The notes under the pieces were generated by a model that saw nothing but the letters and a program-made list of their open reading frames with translations, did not search any database and had not been told where the DNA came from. A DNA stretch of 64,000 nucleotides from Scleromatobacter humisilvae (GTDB taxonomy: Bacteria; Pseudomonadota; Gammaproteobacteria; Burkholderiales; Burkholderiaceae_C). The stretch spans positions 1 to 64,000 of the forward strand of contig NZ_JAJLJH010000003.1 in NCBI RefSeq assembly GCF_023231945.1, in the 5' to 3' direction. Below are positions 17,368-26,750 of this stretch, piece by piece. How positions within the stretch are numbered: the first letter of the stretch is position 1; every line of letters begins with the position of its first letter. A program made the translations under genes and the position numbers.

Positions 17368-19446
17368 TCAGGTGTGCAGCGCCGCGCGATGCCGCTCGAT
17401 CCAGCGCACCAGGTCGTCCGCCGACAGCGGCAGGCTGACCAGCTCCCCCTGCAGCAGGTCGCAGCCGTGCTCCACCAGGAAGCGCCGCTGCGCCTCGTTC
17501 TCGACACCCTCGGCGACGACCGTCAGCGACAGCCCCTGCGCCATCTGCATGACCGCGCGCGCGATCGCGACCGAGCCGCGTTGCTGCGGCAGGTCGGCCA
17601 CGAAGGAACGGTCGATCTTCATGCCGTCGATCGGGAACTCCTTCAGGTGCGCCAGCGACGAATAGCCGGTGCCGAAGTCGTCGACCGAGACGCGCATGCC
17701 GAGTGCCTTGAGTTGCTGCAGCGTGCGCTGCACCTCGCCGACGTCGTCCATCAACATGCGCTCGGTCAGCTCGAGCTCGATCCACTGCCCAGGCACGCCT
17801 TCCTCGCGCAGCACCTGAGCGACCGCGTCGACGAAGCCGTTGGCGCGGAACTGCATGCTCGAGAGGTTGACCGCGATGGGCACGGCTATCAGGCCCTGCG
17901 AGCGCCACTGCAGGGCCGCGCGCGCCGCGGTGCGCAACACCCACTGGCTGATCGGCAGCATCACGCGCTGCTGTTCGGCCAGCGCGATGAAGGCGTCGGG
18001 GCGCAGCATGCCGCGCTCGGGATGCATCCAGCGGATCAGCGCCTCGATGCCGGCCAGCGTGCCGTCGCTGGCGCGCACCTGCGGCTGGAAGTGCAGCACG
18101 AACTCCTCGCGCTGCAGCGCCTGCGACAGCTCGCTCTCGAGCACCAGCGCGTCGTAGGCGGCGGTGGCGACGGCGGGGTCGAAGAACTGGCAGTTGGCGC
18201 GGCCGCGCGACTTGGCGATGTACATCGCGGTGTCGGCGTTCTTGATCAGCTCGGTGGGCGTCGCGCCGTCGTGCGGGAACATCGCGATGCCCACCGACGG
18301 CGTGACCGACAGGTCGCGCCCTTCGGCATCGACCGGCAGCTCGATGGCGCGCAGCAGCTTGTGCGCGACCTGCGCGACGTCGTCGCGCGCCGCGTCGTCC
18401 AGCAGCACGATGAACTCGTCGCCGCCGAAGCGCGCCACGACGTCGCCGGCGCGCAGGCAGGCCGAGATGCGGGCGGCGACGGTCTGCAGCAGGCGGTCGC
18501 CGATCAGGTGGCCCAGCGAGTCGTTGACGCGCTTGAAGTGGTCGAGGTCGACGAACAGCAGCGCGAGCGACTTGCCCGCGATGCGCGCATGCTCGATCTG
18601 CTGGCCCAGGCGCTCCATGAACGACATGCGGTTCGGCAGGCCGGTGAGCGCGTCGTGATGCGCCAGGTGGTGGATGCGCGCCTGCGCCGCGTGGCGGTCG
18701 CGCAGGTCGCGCACCACGGACATGCGCAGCTTCTCGTCGCCGTAGACCAGCGTGCGGCTGATCAGCTCCACCGGGATCCGGTGGCCGTCCTTGTGGACGA
18801 GGGCGCTCTCGTAGGTGACGTCGAGCCCGCCGGCGAGCACCTGCTGGGCCTGCGGACGCTTGTCGGGCGCGACGAAGTCGACGGCATGGCGGCCGCGCAC
18901 CTCGCCCAGCGTGAAGCCGAGCATCTCGCACAGCGGCGGGTTGGCGTCGGTCACGATGCCGTCGCGGTGGAACGCGATGCCCTCGGCGCTGGCCTGCATG
19001 AACTTCGTCAGCCGCTCCTCGGACTCGCGCAGCGCCTGCGTGGCCAGGCGGTGGCCCGTGATGTCGGTGACGATGACGAACGCGCCCATCGGATGGCCGT
19101 CGGGCGTGACGTTGGGGATGACGTTGACCTCGATCCAGCGCCGGGTGCCGTCGGCGGCCGCCAGCTCGCGCGCGTAGGCGACGGTGCGGCGCTCGCGGGT
19201 GACGGTGTCGATCGACGGCTTGACCTCGCGCGCCGCGGCCTCGCCGATGATCTCGACGAAGGTCTTGCCGATGATCGAGGCCTCGGTCAGGCCGAAGGCC
19301 GCCGCGTAGGCCTTGTTGGCGAAGCGGCAGCCGTAGCCCAGGTGCTCAGAATCGTAATAGGCGATCATCGCCTGCAGGCTGTTCGCGAGCAGGCGGAACG
19401 TTTCGAGACTGCCATCCCAGGCAGCGACCCCGGCTTTGTCGACCAT
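17368..19446 (-). CDS. PAS-PAS-GGDEF-EAL cyclic-di-GMP signalling protein
   Basis: 692 residues, cytosolic, no membrane segment. Two PAS domains (about 15-130 and 140-260, including ERRTVAYARELAAADGTRRWIEV and IVTDANPPLCEMLG) precede a GGDEF domain with intact RFGGDEF and an EAL domain with EALIRW, NLSSMQF, ELTERML, DDFGTGYSS and AEGVEN. Both catalytic motifs look intact, so it may both make and break cyclic-di-GMP, with the PAS domains sensing the signal. It is a single-gene unit; the start is at 19446. Confidence 0.93.
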   Translation of the reverse strand: MVDKAGVAAWDGSLETFRLLANSLQAMIAYYDSEHLGYGCRFANKAYAAAFGLTEASIIGKTFVEIIGEAAAREVKPSIDTVTRERRTVAYARELAAADGTRRWIEVNVIPNVTPDGHPMGAFVIVTDITGHRLATQALRESEERLTKFMQASAEGIAFHRDGIVTDANPPLCEMLGFTLGEVRGRHAVDFVAPDKRPQAQQVLAGGLDVTYESALVHKDGHRIPVELISRTLVYGDEKLRMSVVRDLRDRHAAQARIHHLAHHDALTGLPNRMSFMERLGQQIEHARIAGKSLALLFVDLDHFKRVNDSLGHLIGDRLLQTVAARISACLRAGDVVARFGGDEFIVLLDDAARDDVAQVAHKLLRAIELPVDAEGRDLSVTPSVGIAMFPHDGATPTELIKNADTAMYIAKSRGRANCQFFDPAVATAAYDALVLESELSQALQREEFVLHFQPQVRASDGTLAGIEALIRWMHPERGMLRPDAFIALAEQQRVMLPISQWVLRTAARAALQWRSQGLIAVPIAVNLSSMQFRANGFVDAVAQVLREEGVPGQWIELELTERMLMDDVGEVQRTLQQLKALGMRVSVDDFGTGYSSLAHLKEFPIDGMKIDRSFVADLPQQRGSVAIARAVMQMAQGLSLTVVAEGVENEAQRRFLVEHGCDLLQGELVSLPLSADDLVRWIERHRAALHT

Positions 19447-19536
19447 GGCGGGATCATAGAAGCTCGCACCCGGGGCGCGTCACCCCAAAAAGGGCGGGCC
19501 CGGGCGATCGGGCGATCGCACCAATGGGGGATGCGT

Positions 19537-19563
19537 CCCGCGCGCGCGTCACGCGCACGCGGG
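19537..19563 (-). terminator. GC-rich hairpin downstream of tolC
   Basis: A twelve-pair stem with one mismatch and loop TCA lies just past the tolC stop. There is no T run, so it may act as a 3' stabiliser or with Rho. Confidence 0.35.
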
Positions 19564-19574
19564 CGCGCACCGGG

Positions 19575-20975
19575 TCAGCGCGCCAGCAGCGCGTCGATCG
19601 GCAGCAGGTCGTTGTTGGTCAGGTTGCCCGCGGCCTGGCGCAGCTTCAGCTGCGACATCAGGTAGTTGTAGCGCGCGCCGGCGGCATCGGTCTGCGTCTG
19701 GTACAGCTGCGACTGCGCGTTGAGCACGTCGAGGTTGACCTTCACGCCGACCTTGTAGCCCAGCACCGTGGCGTCGAGCGCCAGCTTGCTCGAGGCCTCC
19801 GACGCCTCCAGCGCCTTGACCTGCGCGGCCTGCGACTGCGCGTTGACGAACGCGGTGCGCGTGCTCAGCACGACCTGGTTGTGCGCGCCGTCGGCGTCGG
19901 TGCGCGCCTTTTCTTCCAGCGCGACGCCCTCGCGCACCTGGTTCTGGATCAGGAAGCCGGTGAACAGCGGCACGGTCAGCGTCAGGCCGATGTTGGTGCT
20001 GCCGCCGGTGCCGGTGACCGTGCCGCCGCCGGGCGAGAACGAGTCGCGCTGGCGGTTGCGGCTGTAGCTGGCGCCGGCCGTGAGCGTGGGCAGGCCGCCG
20101 GCCTTGCGGCGCGAGGTCTCGAGCTCGGCGACTTCCAGCGCGAGCTTGGCCTGCGTCAGCTGCGGGCTGTCGGACTCGGCCAGCGCGACCCAGTCGGACG
20201 CCTGGCTGGGCATCACCGGCGGCAGCACGGCCGGCAGCACCAGCGGATGCGGTACCACGCCGTTGCGGCCCACGAGCTGGTCCAGCGTGACCTTGGCCAC
20301 CACCAGGTCGTTCTGCGCCGCGATCTCCTTGGAGTGCGCCAGGTCGGCACGCGCCTCGGCTTCGCGGGTGTCGGTGATGGTCGCGTTGCCGACCTCGAAG
20401 TTGCGCTTGGCCGACGCGAGCTGCTCGCCGATCGCCTTGCTGTTGCCCTGCACCGATGTCAGCGCATCGGCCGCGGACAGCACGTTGAAGTAGGCCTGCG
20501 CCACGCGAACGATCAGGTCCTGGTCGGCCTGCGCGAGCTGCGATTGCGCGAACTCCTCGTTCTTCTTCGCCTGGTCGACCTGCAGGTTGTTCTGCCGGTT
20601 GTAGATCGTCTGCTGCGCGTTGAGCGTCGCGGCGGCGCTGTTGGTGGTGTTCCTTTCCCCGATCGGCACTTGCGTGACGACTTCGGGGTGCGCGGGATCT
20701 TCCGCCACGTCGACGACGCTCGGCTGCGTATTGGTCTGGCGGCCGGCCTGCACTTGCAGGTTGGCCGTCGGGAAGTACGCCGCGCGCGCCTGCTCGTAGC
20801 GGTAGTGCGCCGCGTCGGCACTGGATCGCGCGCCGAGGTAGGTCGCGTCGTTGCTGCGTGCGGCCTGCACGACTTCGGACAGGCTCTGGGCCTGCGCGCC
20901 GATGGCGCCGAAAGCCAGGACGAGAGCACCGGCAAGCGGCTTCAGGGCCGGCGACATTGCGCGCGAAAGGGACAT
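19575..20975 (-). CDS. tolC: TolC-family outer membrane efflux/secretion channel
   Basis: 466 residues from the start at 20975. A signal peptide (LAGALVLAFGAIGAQAQ) is followed by two OEP repeats rich in Ala and Gln. Typical blocks are SLSEVVQAARSND, YFPTANLQVQAG, VAQAYFNVLSAADAL, TLDQLVGR and VPLFTGFLIQNQVREG, and the end carries GVKVNLDVLNAQSQLYQT. TolC trimers span the outer membrane and periplasm and dock onto RND pumps or type I secretion systems. No inner membrane pump genes are adjacent. pcm lies 217 bases upstream on the same strand, a pairing I know from other betaproteobacteria, and a TetR gene is next. Confidence 0.93.
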   Translation of the reverse strand: MSLSRAMSPALKPLAGALVLAFGAIGAQAQSLSEVVQAARSNDATYLGARSSADAAHYRYEQARAAYFPTANLQVQAGRQTNTQPSVVDVAEDPAHPEVVTQVPIGERNTTNSAAATLNAQQTIYNRQNNLQVDQAKKNEEFAQSQLAQADQDLIVRVAQAYFNVLSAADALTSVQGNSKAIGEQLASAKRNFEVGNATITDTREAEARADLAHSKEIAAQNDLVVAKVTLDQLVGRNGVVPHPLVLPAVLPPVMPSQASDWVALAESDSPQLTQAKLALEVAELETSRRKAGGLPTLTAGASYSRNRQRDSFSPGGGTVTGTGGSTNIGLTLTVPLFTGFLIQNQVREGVALEEKARTDADGAHNQVVLSTRTAFVNAQSQAAQVKALEASEASSKLALDATVLGYKVGVKVNLDVLNAQSQLYQTQTDAAGARYNYLMSQLKLRQAAGNLTNNDLLPIDALLAR

Positions 20976-21192
20976 GCGAAATCCTTGGGTGAGCGAGCCG
21001 GAACGGCGTTGGGACAGGTTTGTACGGCCTTGCGGGCCACGATGCACGCACGATGCGACGACCTGCAGCCGGCGCACCTCCTGACGACGATTTCAGCCGA
21101 CAGACTGCGAGCAACCGCGGTCGTGGCGACGGGCGCAGCGTTTCACCGGCCAGCCCCAGGGGCCTGTCGAACGTCGCTGTCTGTGTGCTGAC

Positions 21193-21846
21193 TCAGAAAT
21201 GGAAACGGGCAGGCTCGGGGAATCCGAGCAGGCGGGTCGCGTCGAGGTCGAACAGGCTCACGCGCGACCAGGTGCCGTCCGCGTTGGCGGTGTAGCGCAC
21301 CGCCGACATCACCGGCTCGTCGCCCTCGATCGCCACGAGGCGGCCGCCCGGCTTCAGTTGCTTGAGCAGTTCCTCGGGCACCTTGGAGACGGAGCCCGAC
21401 ATCATGATCGCATCGAACGGGCCTTCGGCGGCGTAGCCATGCACCCCGTCGGCCTGCACGACGCTGACGTTGGCCGCGCCGCTGCGGCGCAGGTTCTCGG
21501 TGGCCAGCTTGGCGAGCGCGGGCTTGACCTCCAGCGAGATGACGCTCTGCGCGCGATGGCCCAGCAGCGCCGCCATGAAGCCGGAGCCGGCGCCGATCTC
21601 GAGCACGCGCTCGTGGCGCTGCACCTGCAGGTCCTGCAGCATGCGGGCCTCGACGCGCGGAGGCAGCATGTTCTCGCCTTCCGGCAGCGGCACCTCGGTG
21701 TCGACGAAGGCGAGCGCGCGATGGGCGGCCGGCACGAAATCCTCGCGGCGGACGACGGCCAGCAGCCCCAGCACGCCCTTGTCCAGCACATCCCAGGGGC
21801 GGATCTGCTGTTCGATCATGTTGAAACGGGCTTGTTCGATGTTCAT
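21193..21846 (-). CDS. pcm: Protein-L-isoaspartate O-methyltransferase family protein
   Basis: 217 residues, normal length for Pcm. The SAM-binding loop VLEIGAGSGFMAALLG sits near 80-95, with motifs LPEGENMLPPRVEARMLQ before it and DGVHGYAAEGPFDAIMMSG after it. The enzyme methylates isoaspartyl residues in aged proteins to start their repair. In this betaproteobacterial tolC-linked subgroup the usual catalytic Ser/Thr in ISQP is replaced (LPPRVEAR), so repair activity is less certain than the fold. It probably leads the tolC transcript. Confidence 0.85.
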   Translation of the reverse strand: MNIEQARFNMIEQQIRPWDVLDKGVLGLLAVVRREDFVPAAHRALAFVDTEVPLPEGENMLPPRVEARMLQDLQVQRHERVLEIGAGSGFMAALLGHRAQSVISLEVKPALAKLATENLRRSGAANVSVVQADGVHGYAAEGPFDAIMMSGSVSKVPEELLKQLKPGGRLVAIEGDEPVMSAVRYTANADGTWSRVSLFDLDATRLLGFPEPARFHF

Positions 21847-21921
21847 GGTGTTCCTCGGAGCGCGGAGCGGAAATGGGGGCCTGCAGGCAAACCCTCAAAT
21901 TCTATGCGGGCCGGCGGCCGG

Positions 21922-22599
21922 TCAGGCCGCCGCGCGTGGGATGGACTCCGCCGGCCGGGCCTGCAGGCCGGTGAATATCAGGCGGAAATGGGCTTTCATG
22001 AAGGCCACGGGATCGAGGTCGAGCTCCTTGGCGATGCCGCAGGCCGCGAACGAGTGCTTGTGCACGCACAGCAGGATCATCGGCATCAGCATGGAATGCA
22101 CGGCGAAGTCGATGTCGACCGGGGCGAACTCGCCGCGCGCGATGCCGCGGCGAAGCAGGCCGGAGACGATCTCCTCGCCCGGGCGCACCACGCGCTCGAC
22201 CCAGAAGTCCCCGATCTCGGGAAAGTTGCGGATCTCGGTGATCACCAGCTTGAACACGCCCGAGGCCGGGCCTTCGTAGATGCGCGTCCACCAGGCCACG
22301 AGCAGTTGCTCCATCGCCTGCGCGGTCGGCCCGTCGGCGGCGGCGGCCTCCTGGATGCCGGCTTCGATCTCGGCGCCCAGGAAATGCTGGATCACCGCCT
22401 TCAGCAGTTCTTCCTTGCTGGGAAAATAGAGGTACAACGTGCCCTTGGACACGCCCGCGGCCTTGGCCACTTCCTCGCTGCGCGTGGCCGAGAAGCCCTT
22501 CTCGACGAACAGCGTCAGCGCCGCCTCGAGCAGTTCGGCCGGGCGGGCGTCCTTGCGTCGACGGCGGAACAGGCAGGGGTCGGAAGAGAGCGGGGGCAT
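21922..22599 (-). CDS. TetR-family transcriptional repressor
   Basis: 225 residues from ATG 22599. The N-terminal HTH is classical: ILEAALTLFVEKGF-type sequence LLEAALTLFVEKGFSATRSEEVAKAAGVSKGTLYLYFPSKEELL. The C-terminal ligand domain is of the AcrR-like type with a region matching the TetR_C domains found with efflux genes. It reads toward pcm and tolC, so it may repress tolC-linked export, but that is inferred. A 14-base inverted repeat just upstream (22608-22621) is a likely autoregulatory site. Confidence 0.9.
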   Translation of the reverse strand: MPPLSSDPCLFRRRRKDARPAELLEAALTLFVEKGFSATRSEEVAKAAGVSKGTLYLYFPSKEELLKAVIQHFLGAEIEAGIQEAAAADGPTAQAMEQLLVAWWTRIYEGPASGVFKLVITEIRNFPEIGDFWVERVVRPGEEIVSGLLRRGIARGEFAPVDIDFAVHSMLMPMILLCVHKHSFAACGIAKELDLDPVAFMKAHFRLIFTGLQARPAESIPRAAA

Positions 22600-22607
22600 C
22601 GCGTTAA

Positions 22608-22621
22608 TGACTCGTTGGTCA
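22608..22621. promoter_or_regulatory. Candidate TetR operator
   Basis: TGAC-tcgttg-GTCA, nine bases before the tetR start codon in the gap shared with the divergent lipoprotein gene. Half-sites with TGAC/GTCA are common for AcrR-type regulators. Part of a larger AT-richer patch (ttaatgactcgttggtcag). Confidence 0.45.
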
Positions 22622-22764
22622 GTAATGGTAGCAGCAATCGCGGGTGGCCGCCAAATCGGGCGTCCGGATGGGGACGTCCGCAGGAGCGCATGTCGGCGGG
22701 AATGCCGGCCGGCGCGTTGAGTGGGCAGGCCCGGCTCTCGCGCGCGGGCAGCGAAAGAACACGA

Positions 22765-23394
22765 ATGAGCAGCGCAATGGTGGGTGGTCGCAGTGAACAA
22801 CCGGTGGGCCGGCGTTATCGGCATCGCGCCGTCCTGCGCATGGCCTCGGTGGCCGGCGCGTTGTGCGCGGGCGTGCTGGGCGTGCTGTCCGGCTGCGCGG
22901 GCATGATCGGCACGCACGACGTCGACATCAGCGAGTCGCAGCTGACCGTGCTGATGGCGCGCCAGTTCCCGATGGAGCGCAAGGTGATGGAGGTGATCGA
23001 CCTCAACATCACCAACCCCGTGCTGACGCTGATGCCGCAGGCCAACCGCGTCGGCACCGAGCTGGACGTCACCGCCATCGACCGCCTGTTCGGCTCCACG
23101 GCGCTGGGCCACGTCAAGCTGGACTACGGCCTGCGCTTCCAGCCGTCCGACCACACGATCCGCATGACGCAGGTGCGCGTGCGCGAGCTGGCGCTGTCCA
23201 GCGGCTCCAGCAACCTGCACGGCGCGGCGCAGCGCATCGGCGGGCTGGTGGCGGAGAACGCGCTCGAGAACCTCGTGCTTTACCGCATGAAGCCGGCGCA
23301 GGCCGACGAGATGGACCGGCTGAACCTCGTGGCCTCGCCGATCACGGTCACGCCGACGGGCCTGCACATGTCGGTGTCGCCGAAGCAGGGCTGA
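22765..23394 (+). CDS. DUF1439 (YceB-like) lipoprotein
   Basis: 209 residues from ATG 22765; an internal ATG at 22840 would give a more normal signal peptide. The hydrophobic segment VAGALCAGVLGVLSGC ends in a lipobox with the lipidated Cys. The body fits the YceB/DUF1439 group of tubular lipid-binding-like lipoproteins: DISESQLTVLMARQFPMERK, LDVTAIDRLFGSTALGHVKLDYGLRF and the C-terminal VTPTGLHMSV. Function is unknown in the family. It is divergent from tetR and precedes uppP by 112 bases. Confidence 0.8.
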   Translation: MSSAMVGGRSEQPVGRRYRHRAVLRMASVAGALCAGVLGVLSGCAGMIGTHDVDISESQLTVLMARQFPMERKVMEVIDLNITNPVLTLMPQANRVGTELDVTAIDRLFGSTALGHVKLDYGLRFQPSDHTIRMTQVRVRELALSSGSSNLHGAAQRIGGLVAENALENLVLYRMKPAQADEMDRLNLVASPITVTPTGLHMSVSPKQG

Positions 23395-23409
23395 GCCCTC
23401 GCCAACGGT

Positions 23410-23431
23410 TTCCTGAACGCGAACTCAGGAA
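23410..23431 (+). terminator. Inverted repeat after the DUF1439 gene
   Basis: Perfect stem TTCCTGA/TCAGGAA with an eight-base loop, 15 bases past the stop codon. No T run follows; weak terminator or 3' stabiliser. Confidence 0.35.
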
Positions 23432-23449
23432 GCGGCCATCCTGGCCGCG

Positions 23450-23496
23450 TATCATCGCGCGCTTCAAGCAAATACGGGCCGTGAGCGGCCTCACGG
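23450..23496 (+). promoter_or_regulatory. Candidate promoter and ribosome-site hairpin of uppP
   Basis: TATCAT at 23450-23455 is a possible -10. Downstream, CCGTGAG-cggc-CTCACGG (23479-23496) forms a perfect seven-pair stem whose 3' arm covers the first bases of the GGAG ribosome site (23495-23498) before the GTG start at 23507, so initiation could depend on opening this stem. Confidence 0.4.
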
Positions 23497-23506
23497 AGCG
23501 TCGAGC

Positions 23507-24346
23507 GTGGATACGTTGTTGTTGATCAAGGCCGCCATCATGGGCGTCGTCGAAGGGCTGACCGAGTTCCTGCCGGTGTCGTCGACGGGTCACCTGATCC
23601 TGACTGAGGCGCTGCTGAAGCCCGGCGTGGACGAGAACGTGATGCACGCGTTCGAAGTGGCCATCCAGCCGGGCGCGATCCTGGCGATCTTCATCGTCTA
23701 CTGGCAGCTGATCAGCAAGACGCTGGGCACGCTCACCACCGACGCCAATTCGCGCAAGCTCATCACCAACATCATCGTCGGCTTCCTGCCGGCGGCGGTG
23801 ATCGGCTTCGCGATCCACAAGAAGATCACGCAGTACCTGTTCAACGGGCCGGTCGTGGCCGGCGCGTTCATCGTCGGCGCGCTCATCATCCTGCTGGTCG
23901 AGAAGCGCAAGGACGTGCAGGCGCGCGTCCACCACATCGACGAGATGACGACGCTGGACGCGCTGAAGGTCGGCTTCTGCCAGTGCTTCGGCATGATCCC
24001 CGGCACCAGCCGCTCGGGCTCGACCATCATCGGCGGCCTGCTGGTGGGGCTGTCGCGCCCCGTCGCCACCGAGTTCAGCTTCTTCCTGGCGATCCCCACG
24101 CTGATCGGCGCGAGCGTCCTCGAGATCTTCAAGGTGCGCCACGAACTGGCGGGCAACTGGCACGAGTACCTGCCGATGTTCGCGGTCGGCTTCGTCGTGT
24201 CGTTCCTGGCCGCCTGGGTCTGCGTGCGCTGGCTGCTGCGCTACGTCGCCACGCACAACTTCGTGCCGTTCGCGTGGTACCGCATCGCGTTCGGCATCGT
24301 CGTGCTGGCCACGTGGCTGACCGGCATGGTCCACTGGGCCGACTGA
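23507..24346 (+). CDS. uppP: Undecaprenyl-diphosphatase UppP (BacA)
   Basis: 279 residues, starting with GTG. UppP dephosphorylates undecaprenyl pyrophosphate at the inner membrane, recycling the lipid carrier for peptidoglycan, O-antigen and other polymers, and gives resistance to bacitracin when abundant. Family motifs are intact: [20 protein letters not shown] with the Glu and Ser residues of motif 1, and the second motif [20 protein letters not shown]. Eight or so membrane segments follow the usual spacing. trmB converges from the right after 42 bases. Confidence 0.97.
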   Translation: MDTLLLIKAAIMGVVEGLTEFLPVSSTGHLILTEALLKPGVDENVMHAFEVAIQPGAILAIFIVYWQLISKTLGTLTTDANSRKLITNIIVGFLPAAVIGFAIHKKITQYLFNGPVVAGAFIVGALIILLVEKRKDVQARVHHIDEMTTLDALKVGFCQCFGMIPGTSRSGSTIIGGLLVGLSRPVATEFSFFLAIPTLIGASVLEIFKVRHELAGNWHEYLPMFAVGFVVSFLAAWVCVRWLLRYVATHNFVPFAWYRIAFGIVVLATWLTGMVHWAD

Positions 24347-24388
24347 ACGTCTTGTCGAGGCCGCGCCGGGATGGCGTGGCCGCCGTGT

Positions 24389-25120
24389 TCAGCGTTTCGT
24401 GAACACCAGGTCCCACACGCCGTGGCCCAGCTTGATGCCGCGGTTCTCGAACTTCGTCAGCGGCCGCCAGTCCGGCCGCGGCGCGTAGCCGTCGGCGGTA
24501 TTGGCGAGCGTGGGCTCGACGCCCAGCACCTCCAGCATCTGTTCGGCATAGGGCTGCCAGTCGGTGGCGCAGTGCAGGTAGCCGCCGGGCGCCAGGCGCG
24601 AGCTGAGTTCGCGCACGAACTCGGCCTGGATCAGCCGGCGCTTGTTGTGCTTCTTCTTGTGCCACGGGTCAGGGAAGTACACGTGGATGCCGGCCAGCGA
24701 GCCCGGCGCGATCATGTCGCGCAGCACCTCGACGGCGTCGTGCTGCAGCAGGCGCAGGTTGGTCAGGCCGCGTTCCTGGATGCGCTGCAGCAGCGCGCCG
24801 ACGCCGGGCGTGTGCACCTCGATGCCGATGAAGTTGTCCTGTGGGCGCGCGGCCGCGATCTGCGCGGTGGCGTCGCCCATGCCGAAGCCGATCTCCAGCA
24901 CGGTCGGCGCGTGGCGGCCGAACGCGGCGTCGAAGTCGAGCAGCCCGGCCTTGTACGGCAGCACGTAGAGCGGGCCCAGCGTCTCCATCGCCTTGACCTG
25001 GCCGCTGCCCATGCGGCCGGCGCGCAGCACGAAGCTGCGGATGCTGCGGCGCGGGTGCTGCGGCTTGTCGGAGGCGGACGTCTCGGCGTCGACGTCGTTG
25101 GGGCGGGGATCTGGAGTCAT
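24389..25120 (-). CDS. trmB: tRNA (guanine-N7-)-methyltransferase TrmB
   Basis: 243 residues from ATG 25120 (MTPDPRP); an ATG three codons upstream is possible. TrmB makes m7G46 in the variable loop of many tRNAs. The SAM loop is [16 protein letters not shown], followed by [18 protein letters not shown] and the family signature [18 protein letters not shown], which holds the catalytic Asp. Length is normal. dacB is divergent, 94 bases away. Confidence 0.96.
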   Translation of the reverse strand: MTPDPRPNDVDAETSASDKPQHPRRSIRSFVLRAGRMGSGQVKAMETLGPLYVLPYKAGLLDFDAAFGRHAPTVLEIGFGMGDATAQIAAARPQDNFIGIEVHTPGVGALLQRIQERGLTNLRLLQHDAVEVLRDMIAPGSLAGIHVYFPDPWHKKKHNKRRLIQAEFVRELSSRLAPGGYLHCATDWQPYAEQMLEVLGVEPTLANTADGYAPRPDWRPLTKFENRGIKLGHGVWDLVFTKR

Positions 25121-25214
25121 GTCGGGCAAGGGCGCGGCGGCGGCCGCGAAGTAGGGAGCGCCGCGGGCGCTTTTTGGTGTACCGGGCCGGGGCGGCCGGT
25201 CTTACGCTCGCGGG

Positions 25215-26750
25215 ATGCGGCATTTTGCCCGAAGCCCCTCCGACGACGACGCCAGCGAACCGCGGCGGCGCGCGCTGCGCCGCCTGCTCGCGGCCGGCGC
25301 GGGCGCATGCTCGCCGCTGGCCTGGGCGATCCAGTCGCCGGGCGTCGCGGGCCACGGCGCCGGGCTCGCGCCACGCGGCACGCCGGCGCAGACGGGCGAG
25401 AGCCTGCTGCGCGCCAGCGGATTGCCGCTGTCCAGCTTCGGGGCCTACGTGCGATCGGTGGACAGCGAGATGCCGCTGGTCGCGGTCAACCCCGAATCCA
25501 GCTACGCGATGGCGTCGACCACCAAGGTCGTCACGTCGCTGGCCGCGCTGGACCTGCTCGGCGTGAACTTCCGCTGGCGCACGTTCGCGTTCCTGCGTGG
25601 CACGCTGGTCGAGGGCACGCTGCTGGGCGACCTGCTGATCGTCGGCGGCGGCGACGCGCGCCTGACCTCGGCCGAGCTGCGCGACTGGTTCGGCCAGCTG
25701 CGCGCGCAAGGCCTGCGGCGCATCGCCGGCAACATCGTGCTCGACCGCTATGCGTTCGACCTCAACGAGGGCGACTTCGCCAACACGCCGCCGCCCAGCA
25801 CCGGCCGCGCGTACCACGTGCGCCCCGACGCGTTCGCGATCGACGAGGGCCTGCTGCACGTCGGCATCGACCCCGCGCGCGGCGCGAAGGCCGCCGTCGC
25901 GCTGGAGCCGCCGCTGGCGGGACTGCGCATCGTCAACAAGGTCGCGATGCGCGGCGGCTGCTCGGCGACGGCCCGTCTCGCGGACGACGCGTCGGGGCAG
26001 CGTCTCGACGTGCAGGGATCGTGGGGCGCGAACTGCGGCCACCGCGAACTGACGCTGGTGCCCACCGCGCCGGCGCAGTTCACCACGCGCGCGCTGGCCG
26101 GCCTGTGGGCGGAAGCCGGCGGCTCGCTGAGCGGCATCGTCGTCGAACGCGCGCGCCAGGTCGGCGCCACGCTGATCCCGGCCGGGCCGGACGGCCAGCC
26201 GCAGCTGCCGTGGTCGGTGCACCTGTCGCAGCCGCTGCCGGTGGTGCTGCATGACATGAACAAGGTCAGCGACAACGTCACCGCGCGCCACCTGATGCTG
26301 GCGCTGTCGCGCGGCTTTCCGCTGCGCGCGGCCACGCTGCCCGACGCGCAGGCGCGCATGCAGGAATGGCTGGTGCGCCAGGGCCTGGGCGAAGGCGACG
26401 TGCGTGTCGAGAACGGCTCGGGCCTGTCGCGCGGCGAACGCGCCAAGCCGCGCGCGCTCGCCCACCTGCTGGCCAACGCCTGGCACGCGCCGCAGCTGCG
26501 CGAATTCCTGCTGTCGCTGCCGGTGGCCGGCATGGACGGCACCCTGCAGCACCGCATGCAGGGCACCGCCGCCGCGGGCCACGCGTTCCTGAAGACGGGC
26601 ACGCTGCTCGACACCCGCGCGCTCGCCGGCTATGTGCAGGCGGCCAGCGGCCGGATCTACGCGGTCGCGATGATGGTCAACCACCCGGACGCCGCGCGCG
26701 CCACGCCGGCACTGGATCGTGTCATCGAGTGGATCGCGAAGAGCTGTTGA
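25215..26750 (+). CDS. dacB: D-alanyl-D-alanine carboxypeptidase/endopeptidase, PBP4 type
   Basis: 511 residues, class C penicillin-binding protein of peptidase family S13. All three active-site motifs are present: SxxK as S101TTK104, SxN as SDN near 353 and KTG near 460. It acts in the periplasm on cross-links and pentapeptides of peptidoglycan. The N-terminus has RRRALRRLLAAGAGACSPLAWA, a basic region and hydrophobic core compatible with export, possibly Tat-like. The gene ends one base before the convergent sulfate-binding protein gene. Confidence 0.93.
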   Translation: MRHFARSPSDDDASEPRRRALRRLLAAGAGACSPLAWAIQSPGVAGHGAGLAPRGTPAQTGESLLRASGLPLSSFGAYVRSVDSEMPLVAVNPESSYAMASTTKVVTSLAALDLLGVNFRWRTFAFLRGTLVEGTLLGDLLIVGGGDARLTSAELRDWFGQLRAQGLRRIAGNIVLDRYAFDLNEGDFANTPPPSTGRAYHVRPDAFAIDEGLLHVGIDPARGAKAAVALEPPLAGLRIVNKVAMRGGCSATARLADDASGQRLDVQGSWGANCGHRELTLVPTAPAQFTTRALAGLWAEAGGSLSGIVVERARQVGATLIPAGPDGQPQLPWSVHLSQPLPVVLHDMNKVSDNVTARHLMLALSRGFPLRAATLPDAQARMQEWLVRQGLGEGDVRVENGSGLSRGERAKPRALAHLLANAWHAPQLREFLLSLPVAGMDGTLQHRMQGTAAAGHAFLKTGTLLDTRALAGYVQAASGRIYAVAMMVNHPDAARATPALDRVIEWIAKSC

